NCBI GenBank assembly: GCA_027064245.1
Contig: JAMOPZ010000467.1
Coordinates: 1 to 5,510, forward strand
Reading direction: 5' to 3'
DNA from: Campylobacterales bacterium
GTDB taxonomy: Bacteria; Campylobacterota; Campylobacteria; Campylobacterales; Arcobacteraceae
Length of the DNA: 5,510 bases
The notes beneath the pieces are model-generated. The model was not told the DNA's origin. It saw only the letters and a list, made by a program, of their open reading frames with translations, and ran no database searches. Position 1 is the first letter of the stretch. Each line of letters opens with the position of its first letter. Positions 1 to 5,510 of this stretch are shown in pieces. Both the position numbers and the translations under genes were made by a program.

Positions 1-505
1 CATCAAGAATAGTATTTTCTTTTATTGTGATCTCCTCTATATCTATATCTGAATCATGAAAAAGAATTTCATCTAGTACATTTAATAAAAGTGGTTTACA
101 CAAAAGTTTTACAATTCGTAAAGCCCCTATTTCTGAAGGATTTATAATTTTATTAGCCCCTGCTAAAAATATAGCTTTATCATTACCATTATTATTTGAT
201 ACTGCTATTATTTTTATCTCTTTATTTAAGCTTCTAACACTTAAAATAATAAAAAGATTTTTACTATAATCTGTATCCAAACAAAAAAAAGCTTTTACTC
301 TAGGATTATAAATACCTGATTCCATTATTTGAGCATCATTCATTAAAGATAATTTTTTTGTACTAAAACCTAGTTTTCTAGCTTCATTTATTAAGTTGTC
401 ATCCTCTTCAATAATAATAATTCTATAAAGTTTTTCTCTTAGAGTTTTTGCTATTTGTTTTGCAAAATGATTAAAACCATAAATCACTATTCTATTTTGT
501 GTCAT
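1..505 (-). CDS. Soluble TrkA-N/RCK-like NAD-binding-fold protein, partial (3' end outside window)
   Basis: The visible part is 168 residues from ATG at 505; the C-terminus is cut off by the window edge. It has no membrane segment and reads as a cytosolic RCK_N (TrkA-N) Rossmann domain at about residues 4-125. A linker and the start of a TrkA-C domain (acidic DSDIDIEE stretch near 151-158) follow. It is clearly paralogous to the RCK module of the channel encoded just upstream: SVRSLNKEIKIIA (89-101) and IFLAGANKII (112-121) align with TVRSLNEHIKIIA and FFLAGASEVI in the channel. The dinucleotide-binding motif is degraded: GYGQMG of the channel is GFNHFA here (residues 10-15), and the GDATD loop is replaced by LSLMND. 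Ligand binding is therefore likely altered or lost. The gene starts 10 bases after the channel stop with a good ribosome site, so co-expression is expected. The likely role is an accessory or regulatory RCK subunit of that channel; a Trk/Ktr-type transporter regulator is the alternative. The fold is secure, the partner is inferred. Confidence 0.85.
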   Translation of the reverse strand, partial: MTQNRIVIYGFNHFAKQIAKTLREKLYRIIIIEEDDNLINEARKLGFSTKKLSLMNDAQIMESGIYNPRVKAFFCLDTDYSKNLFIILSVRSLNKEIKIIAVSNNNGNDKAIFLAGANKIINPSEIGALRIVKLLCKPLLLNVLDEILFHDSDIDIEEITIKENTILD

Positions 506-512
506 CTTCTTA

Positions 513-518
513 TCCTTA
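513..518 (-). promoter_or_regulatory. Ribosome binding site of the RCK-like gene, overlapping the channel stop codon
   Basis: On the minus strand the sequence TAAGGA lies 7 bases before the ATG at 505. Its TAA is the stop codon of the preceding channel gene. This is the best Shine-Dalgarno match among the last three genes. It fixes the start of the RCK-like protein and suggests translation linked to the end of the channel gene. Confidence 0.7.
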
Positions 519-2054
519 TGATAAAATCTCTACTCTAAATTTATTAATAGCTACTTTATAGCCTATTACAATTAGCATATCAGTTTCTTGTAATAGATAA
601 TCTTGAGGCGGATTAAAATAAAATTTATGTTTTTTAGAAGTTTCTAAAACACCTAATAAAATAAGATTATGTGCAGCAAAATTAATCTCGCTTATTGATC
701 TATTTATATATTTTGAAGTATTAACTATCTCTATCTCTTCCATAATTGCTTGTTCTGAACTTAATAAAATATCATCAATAGCTTCAAAAGCTATCGGCTG
801 TCCTATATACTCAGTTGCTACTAATGCTGCCATATCATTTGCAGAGATCACTTCAGAAGCTCCTGCTAGAAAAAATTTATCTTTTATCTCACTATTATTA
901 ACTTTTGCTATTATTTTTATATGTTCATTCAAAGATCTAACTGTTAAAATAATAGCCAAATTAATAGCATCATTATTAGCAAGTGCAACAACAGTAGATG
1001 CACCTTTTACCACTCCTAAATTTTTTAAAAAATTTACATCTGTAGCATCACCTTTTATTGCTAATATATGATCAGCTTGAGTATGTTCTAATTGAATATC
1101 ATCATTATCAATTACAATAAAATTTTGTTTTACTTTTTGTAGTTCAATTGCAAGTCTTTTACCCATTTGTCCATAACCACAAATAAGTACAAAATCTTTT
1201 AAAGCATTTGCTTCACCTTTTACTTTATCTTCTTTTAATTCAGGTAATTTTTCATTTAAAGCTGATGTTACAATAGATGTAAAAAATGCTATTACTGAAA
1301 GTCCTCCTATTACAAGAAAAAGGGTTGCAACTTTTCCTTCAATAGTAACAGGACTTATATCTCCAAATCCAACAGTTGCTATAGTAATAACAGACCAATA
1401 AATAGCATCAAAAAAGTTATGAATATTTTCATTTACCCCTGCACCTTCATATATAAATATAACAGTAGATCCAAAGCTAACTGCCATAAGAAACATAATA
1501 GATAGTGTAAAAAATTCAAATTTTTTCTCTATAAATACATCACCAAATTGTTTTACACTATTTGCATATCTAAGTAATTTAAATAGTCTAAAAAGCATTA
1601 AGATTCTTAAAATTCTTAAAGGTCTATAATATGGTAAAATTGCAAGTAGATCTACTAATGACATAGGTGAAAAAATAAATGCTAATTTTCTTTTAAATGC
1701 TATTTTTAATGATTCTTTTAAATTAAATGGTTGATTTATTAGTTGAGATTTTTCATAATCTTCAATAATTTGTTTTCTTATATGAGAAACTGTCCAAAGT
1801 CTTCCTAACCATTCAAGGATAAAAAAAACAATAGCAATATCCTCAAAGTCTATCATCCAGTCATGTAAAGGATGATTAACCTCATATATCATAATTCCTA
1901 CAGTACTAAGTACTAAAAAAATCATAAAAAAATCAAAATATCTTTTTTTCTTTGAGTGCCTATCTTCTAAAAATTGATATACAAAATGCTTTATTGTATA
2001 ATATTTTCTAGAAGATTGTAAAAAATAGGCAAATTTTAATATAGATTGTTCCAT
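516..2054 (-). CDS. Six-transmembrane voltage-gated-type K+ channel with C-terminal RCK (TrkA-N/TrkA-C) domain
   Basis: This is a 512-residue inner-membrane potassium channel. Segments in order: S1 about 39-57; S2 about 70-88 with E81; S3 about 131-143 with D135; S4 about 144-163; S5 about 178-202; pore helix and filter; S6 about 241-264. S4 carries R144, R147, R150, R156, K159 and R162 at three-residue spacing, as in voltage sensors. E81 and D135 match the usual counter-charges. The filter is TVGFGD (227-232), a K+ signature with Phe instead of the commoner Tyr. A cytosolic RCK_N domain starts near 287 with an intact dinucleotide motif GYGQMG (293-298), D316 at the end of strand 2 and GDATD (335-339). 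A TrkA-C domain follows at about 433-512. Gating by voltage and by a nucleotide or ion at the RCK ring is inferred from family knowledge. The next Met (44) lies inside S1, so the first ATG is the start, although its ribosome site is weak. It sits 15 bases after leuA. 'Kch-like' is a fair description, but I do not assign a symbol. Confidence 0.93.
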   Translation of the reverse strand: MEQSILKFAYFLQSSRKYYTIKHFVYQFLEDRHSKKKRYFDFFMIFLVLSTVGIMIYEVNHPLHDWMIDFEDIAIVFFILEWLGRLWTVSHIRKQIIEDYEKSQLINQPFNLKESLKIAFKRKLAFIFSPMSLVDLLAILPYYRPLRILRILMLFRLFKLLRYANSVKQFGDVFIEKKFEFFTLSIMFLMAVSFGSTVIFIYEGAGVNENIHNFFDAIYWSVITIATVGFGDISPVTIEGKVATLFLVIGGLSVIAFFTSIVTSALNEKLPELKEDKVKGEANALKDFVLICGYGQMGKRLAIELQKVKQNFIVIDNDDIQLEHTQADHILAIKGDATDVNFLKNLGVVKGASTVVALANNDAINLAIILTVRSLNEHIKIIAKVNNSEIKDKFFLAGASEVISANDMAALVATEYIGQPIAFEAIDDILLSSEQAIMEEIEIVNTSKYINRSISEINFAAHNLILLGVLETSKKHKFYFNPPQDYLLQETDMLIVIGYKVAINKFRVEILS

Positions 2055-2069
2055 ACGAAATAAATTTAC

Positions 2070-3623
2070 CTATATCTGATGTGAATTATTTTTATTTAAT
2101 AGATCTTTCATAAGAAGATAACTATTTAACGCCCCTATATAAGCTCTTGCACTTGCTATCATGGTATCTAAGCTTAATCCATGACCTATCATAGGTGGAT
2201 TATCATCATTAAAAGTTACTTTACAAGTTACTTTTGCTAATGCATCTTTACCTTCACTTACTGCTTTTACATTATAGTCATTTAAAGTACCATTATAACC
2301 TGTAATTCTATCTATAGTTTTAAATATAGCATCCATAGCACCATCACCAATAGATGCATCAGTAAACTCTTGATCTTTATGTTTTATAGTTACAACTGCA
2401 CTTGGAACTCCACCACTACAATCTGATATCTGCACACTTAATATCTCATAAGTTTTATTATCATTTATCTTTTCATCAGTTATAATCATACGGATATCAT
2501 CGTTTGTAATATCTTTTTTCTTATCACAAAGAATTTTAAATCTTTCAAAAGAGGCATTTAATTGATCAACAGAGATATCACTAAATCCTATTTGTGCTAA
2601 TTTGTCTTTAAATGCAGCACGACCTGAGTGTTTACCTAAAACTATAGAATCATTATTTTGTATCCCTATATCTTCAGGTTTTATTATTTCATATGTCTCT
2701 TGACATTTTAATACACCATCTTGATGTATACCACTTTCGTGTGCAAAAGCATTTTTTCCTACTATTGCTTTGTTTGGTTGAGGCTCAATACCAGTTATAG
2801 TAGATACCATTTTAGAAGCTGTATATATCTCTTTTGTATCTATAGATGTATCAAAACCATCAAAAAGATCTTTTCTAGTTTTTAAGATCATAACTATCTC
2901 TTCTAAAGCAGCATTTCCAGCTCTCTCACCTAAACCATTTATAGTACACTCAACTTGCCTTGCACCTGCTACGATTCCTGCCATACTATTTGCAACTGCT
3001 AAGCCTAAATCATTATGATTATGTAAAGAGATAATTGCTCTATTGTTTATAAATTTATACATCTGTTCTACCATAGAACTTATCTCATTTGGTAGTCTAT
3101 ACCCTACTGTATCTGGTAGATTTATAGTTTTTGCACCTGCATTTATAACTGCATCTGTTATCTCTTTCATAAAGCTTATTTCACTTCGTCCAGCATCTTC
3201 TAAACTAAACTCAACATCATCTACAAATGTTTTTGCATATTCTACAGCTCTTACGGCTCTTTTTATAACTTCATCTGGAGTCATTTTAAGTTTATATTCC
3301 ATATGTATAGGACTTGTTGCTATAAATGTGTGTATTCTTTTTAAATTTGCTTTAGCTATTGCTTCACCTGCTGATTTTATATCATTATCAACAGCTCTTG
3401 CTAATGAACATATAGTACTACTATTTACAGCTTGTGCTATTTGAGATATAGCATCAAAATCCCCTGGAGATGCAGCTGCAAAACCAGCTTCTATTACATT
3501 TACTCTTAATTTTTCTAATTGTTGGGCTATTTGAATCTTCTCATTTGTATTCATAGAAGCCCCTGGAGATTGCTCTCCATCACGCAAAGTTGTATCAAAT
3601 ATAATTATATTTTTATCACTCAT
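2070..3623 (-). CDS. leuA: 2-isopropylmalate synthase
   Basis: LeuA condenses acetyl-CoA with 2-ketoisovalerate to 2-isopropylmalate, the committed step of leucine synthesis, in the cytosol. The 517 residues match the usual bacterial length. The DRE-TIM barrel opens with FDTTLRDGEQSPG (9-21), including catalytic R14 and metal ligand D15. HNHND (201-205) supplies metal ligands H201 and H203, and GERAGN (232-237) supplies N237. HESGIHQDG (295-303) and LGKHSGR (329-335) are the usual linker-region signatures. The C-terminal LeuA dimer domain, about residues 385-505, is the leucine-sensing regulatory domain in characterised homologues and contains GDGAMDA (426-432) and ASARAYIGALN (490-500). Feedback inhibition by leucine is therefore expected but not demonstrated. 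The gene lies 15 bases after ilvH with AAGG 7 bases before its ATG. A homocitrate or citramalate synthase is less likely given the length, motifs and AHAS neighbours. Confidence 0.96.
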   Translation of the reverse strand: MSDKNIIIFDTTLRDGEQSPGASMNTNEKIQIAQQLEKLRVNVIEAGFAAASPGDFDAISQIAQAVNSSTICSLARAVDNDIKSAGEAIAKANLKRIHTFIATSPIHMEYKLKMTPDEVIKRAVRAVEYAKTFVDDVEFSLEDAGRSEISFMKEITDAVINAGAKTINLPDTVGYRLPNEISSMVEQMYKFINNRAIISLHNHNDLGLAVANSMAGIVAGARQVECTINGLGERAGNAALEEIVMILKTRKDLFDGFDTSIDTKEIYTASKMVSTITGIEPQPNKAIVGKNAFAHESGIHQDGVLKCQETYEIIKPEDIGIQNNDSIVLGKHSGRAAFKDKLAQIGFSDISVDQLNASFERFKILCDKKKDITNDDIRMIITDEKINDNKTYEILSVQISDCSGGVPSAVVTIKHKDQEFTDASIGDGAMDAIFKTIDRITGYNGTLNDYNVKAVSEGKDALAKVTCKVTFNDDNPPMIGHGLSLDTMIASARAYIGALNSYLLMKDLLNKNNSHQI

Positions 3624-3630
3624 TTTTTTA

Positions 3631-3634
3631 CCTT
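3631..3634 (-). promoter_or_regulatory. Ribosome binding site of leuA embedded in poly-A
   Basis: On the minus strand the ilvH-leuA gap is an A-run, then GGT, then a second A-run leading into ATG. The only Shine-Dalgarno-like element is AAGG, 7 bases before the start at 3623. It supports this ATG as the leuA start. Confidence 0.55.
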
Positions 3635-3638
3635 TTTT

Positions 3639-4136
3639 TTATCGCTCCATAGCAACAACACCACTTCGTACTATCTCTAATGGTTTGTATTTTTCAATAA
3701 CTTTTATAAAGTTTGCTATTCTATTTGGTTCATCTGTAGCACTTATTACTATTGCTTCATCTGTTACATTTTGTATTGCACCGTTATATGCTCGTGCTAA
3801 TACATCAACATCACTTAAACTTTGATCTAAAGGTATCTTTATGAGTACGGTATCTTTTTCTATCACATCTCTATGTTCTGTTACTGTTTTAACAGGCACT
3901 AGCTTGTTTAGTTGTTTTACAATTTGATCTATAGTTCTAGCTTTTCCAAAAGTAATAATAGTAATTCTACTATACTCACTATTAGGAATAGGAGCTACTG
4001 TAAGAGAGTCTATATTGTATCCTCTTGCAGAAAAAAGATCTACAATTCTACTTAAAACTGAATCTTTATTTACAACTATTATAGAGATAACTTCTCTTTT
4101 TTCTACACTGCTATAAAAATCTTTAAAATTTCCCAT
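3639..4136 (-). CDS. ilvH: Acetolactate synthase small (regulatory) subunit
   Basis: This 165-residue protein (also named IlvN) binds and activates the AHAS catalytic subunit and confers valine feedback control. An N-terminal ACT domain at about residues 15-90 contains LSRIVDLFSARGYNIDSLTV (28-47), the family hallmark. A second ACT-like domain runs from about 93 to 162 and ends with the conserved RSGVVAM. The start overlaps the ilvB stop by one base and has a strong AGGAG 7 bases upstream, so tight translational coupling with the large subunit is expected. No other Met lies before the ACT domain, so the roughly 13-residue extension ahead of REVISII, relative to E. coli IlvH, appears real. The valine-site loop reads NKDSVLSR (23-30), with Ser26 where E. 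coli IlvH has Gly14. N41, T46 and Q71, at positions tied to valine response in E. coli, are conserved. Confidence 0.95.
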   Translation of the reverse strand: MGNFKDFYSSVEKREVISIIVVNKDSVLSRIVDLFSARGYNIDSLTVAPIPNSEYSRITIITFGKARTIDQIVKQLNKLVPVKTVTEHRDVIEKDTVLIKIPLDQSLSDVDVLARAYNGAIQNVTDEAIVISATDEPNRIANFIKVIEKYKPLEIVRSGVVAMER

Positions 4137-5510
4137 TATTTATCTCCTAGTAAAATCATCTCATCTAGTGCATGACCATTTGGTACCATAGGAAGTACTT
4201 GCTCTCTTCTATCTATAATAACCTCTATAATTGTAGGTTTATTTAACTCCACTGCTTCTTTTAAAGCTTTATCAAACTCCTCTTTTGTTGTAACTCTAAA
4301 GCCAACTCCACCCATAGATTCAACCAACATTTTAAAATCTGCTTGAGTCTCAAGTACAGTTTCAGCTAATCTATCTTCATAAAATAGTGTTTGCCATTGT
4401 CTTACCATACCTAAATAATTATTATTTAAAACTATATTAATATGTGGAAGATTATATTGAGTACAAGTTATAATCTCTTGGATATTCATCATAATACTTC
4501 CATCACCACTAAAATTAACAGATATTTTATCTGGATTTGCTCTTTTTACACCCATAGCATATGGAAGTCCAACACCCATAGTTCCTAAACCACCACTTGT
4601 CATAAACTGTCTAGGATATGCAAATGGATAAAACTGTGCAGTCCACATCTGATGTTGTCCAACATCTGTAGATATTAGAGCATCTTCACCTAAAAGCTCC
4701 CCTACTCTTTTTATAGCCCATTGTGGTTTTAATCTATTGCTATCTTCATTAAAAGATAATGGATGCTCATTTTGGTATCTTTGTAAAAGTTCATTCCAAG
4801 AATCATAGTTATTAAATTCAAAATCTTTTAGATGTTCTAATATCTGTTTCATTACAACTGCCAAATCCCCAACAATTGGAAAGTCAGGCTTTACAATTTT
4901 TGCAATACTTGCTGGATCTATATCTATATGTATAATTTTTGCATTTTTTGCAAATTGATCAAGTCTTCCTGTTACTCTATCATCAAATCTTGCTCCAAAA
5001 CATATAACCATATCTGTTTGACTCATAGCCATATTTGCAGCATATTCTCCATGCATACCTAGCATACCAAAAAGATGTTTATCATCATATCGTAAAACTC
5101 CTCTTGCCATAAGAGTCTCAACAGCAGGGATATTTGTATATTTTATAAATTCTCTAATATCTTCATAACAATTAGATAGTACTGCCCCACCACCTATATA
5201 TGCTAATGGTTTTTTTGCTTCACTAATAGCTTTTATGGCATTTTTAATTTGTCTAATATTACCTTTTATAGTTGGTTTGTAAGTTGGAAGATCAAACTCT
5301 TGGTCATAATTAAACTCTGCTAAAGCAGCACTAACATCTTTTGGTAAATCAATATGTACAGGACCTGGTCTTCCAGTACGAGCTATATGAAATGCTATTT
5401 TTAATACACGAGTTAAATCAGCTACATCATTTACTAAAAAATTGTGTTTTGTACAAGATCTACTAATACCAACTGCATCTATCTCTTGAAATGCATCTGT
5501 TCCAATTACT
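4136..5510 (-). CDS. ilvB: Acetolactate synthase large (catalytic) subunit, partial (5' end outside window)
   Basis: This is the ThDP-dependent catalytic subunit of acetohydroxyacid synthase (also named IlvI). It makes 2-acetolactate from two pyruvates, or 2-aceto-2-hydroxybutyrate from pyruvate and 2-ketobutyrate, in the cytosol. The frame is open to the window edge and 457 residues are visible. Typical length is about 560-570, so roughly 110 N-terminal residues, including the catalytic ThDP-activating Glu, are missing. The visible part begins in the N-terminal ThDP domain at IGTDAFQEID, followed by CTKHNFLV and GRPGPVHIDLPKDV. The central FAD/DHAP-like domain includes TLMARG and GARFDDRVTG. 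The C-terminal ThDP domain has GDGSIMMNIQE (335-345 of the visible protein) and a conserved NNN 27 residues after the GDG, forming the metal-ThDP motif. MVRQWQ contains the conserved Trp linked to 2-ketobutyrate preference. The C-terminus MVPNGHALDEM is typical of biosynthetic AHAS. The adjacent regulatory subunit argues for the anabolic enzyme over a catabolic ALS. Confidence 0.97.
   Translation of the reverse strand, partial: VIGTDAFQEIDAVGISRSCTKHNFLVNDVADLTRVLKIAFHIARTGRPGPVHIDLPKDVSAALAEFNYDQEFDLPTYKPTIKGNIRQIKNAIKAISEAKKPLAYIGGGAVLSNCYEDIREFIKYTNIPAVETLMARGVLRYDDKHLFGMLGMHGEYAANMAMSQTDMVICFGARFDDRVTGRLDQFAKNAKIIHIDIDPASIAKIVKPDFPIVGDLAVVMKQILEHLKDFEFNNYDSWNELLQRYQNEHPLSFNEDSNRLKPQWAIKRVGELLGEDALISTDVGQHQMWTAQFYPFAYPRQFMTSGGLGTMGVGLPYAMGVKRANPDKISVNFSGDGSIMMNIQEIITCTQYNLPHINIVLNNNYLGMVRQWQTLFYEDRLAETVLETQADFKMLVESMGGVGFRVTTKEEFDKALKEAVELNKPTIIEVIIDRREQVLPMVPNGHALDEMILLGDK
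4144..4148 (-). promoter_or_regulatory. Ribosome binding site of ilvH inside the end of ilvB
   Basis: AGGAG on the minus strand lies 7 bases before the ilvH ATG at 4136, within the last codons of ilvB. The ilvB TAA and the ilvH ATG share an A (TAATG). This is the strongest ribosome site in the window and fits 1:1 coupled synthesis of the two AHAS subunits. Confidence 0.75.

Noticed and set aside
36..50. Short CTATAT/ATCTAT repeat near the left edge.
   Set aside because: It encodes an alternating Asp-Ile stretch at the start of the TrkA-C region and is adequately explained as coding sequence.
1..505. The RCK-like gene as a broken or pseudogenised fragment of the channel.
   Set aside because: The frame is uninterrupted over 168 codons, has its own strong ribosome site, and has diverged from the channel while keeping the fold-defining blocks. 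The missing end is only the window boundary.
3043..3444. A plus-strand open frame of 133 codons opposite leuA.
   Set aside because: It lies wholly within the conserved barrel-coding part of leuA, has no recognisable domain, and appears to be an antisense shadow of the AT-rich coding sequence.
3624..3641. Poly-A/poly-T run in the ilvH-leuA gap as a possible terminator.
   Set aside because: There is no preceding hairpin and the run carries the leuA ribosome site. It fits the AT-rich spacer of a continuous operon.
4136..5110. Reading ilvB as a complete 324-residue protein starting at the ATG at 5110.
   Set aside because: The frame stays open upstream to the window edge and translates into conserved AHAS sequence (IGTDAFQE, GRPGPVHIDLP, IGGGA). 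The Met at 5110 is the internal residue of TLMARG.

Overview
The window is a densely packed, AT-rich stretch of bacterial chromosome in which every gene lies on the minus strand. The strong A/T bias, AGA-dominated arginine codons and the style of the AHAS and LeuA proteins suggest a Campylobacterota genome, most likely the Arcobacter group. That placement is an inference from protein style and base composition, not a database match.

Read in the direction of transcription (from high to low coordinates), the layout is as follows. First comes the acetolactate synthase large subunit (ilvB/ilvI), whose N-terminus lies beyond position 5510. The acetolactate synthase regulatory subunit (ilvH/ilvN) follows, its ATG overlapping the ilvB stop codon by one base. 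Next, after 15 bases, is leuA (2-isopropylmalate synthase), and after another 15 bases a six-transmembrane potassium channel with a voltage-sensor-like S4 and a C-terminal RCK (TrkA-N/TrkA-C) module. Last, after 10 bases, is a free-standing TrkA-N/RCK-like protein that runs off the window at position 1. No non-coding gap exceeds 15 bases, and no terminator, promoter, RNA gene, mobile element or CRISPR array is visible. The five genes therefore look like one transcription unit whose promoter and terminator both lie outside the window.

The first three genes form a coherent pathway block. AHAS (IlvB plus IlvH) makes the acetohydroxyacids for valine, isoleucine and leucine, and LeuA draws 2-ketoisovalerate into leucine synthesis. 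The last two genes form a second block: a K+ channel, and a soluble paralogue of the channel's own cytosolic ligand-sensing domain. The paralogue's nucleotide-binding glycine motif has decayed.

The most interesting signal is this channel and orphan-RCK pair, which may be a two-gene gating ring (channel-tethered RCK plus separately encoded RCK-like subunit). Its placement at the end of a branched-chain amino acid operon is also notable. A Gly-to-Ser change at the valine-site loop of IlvH is a secondary point of interest.
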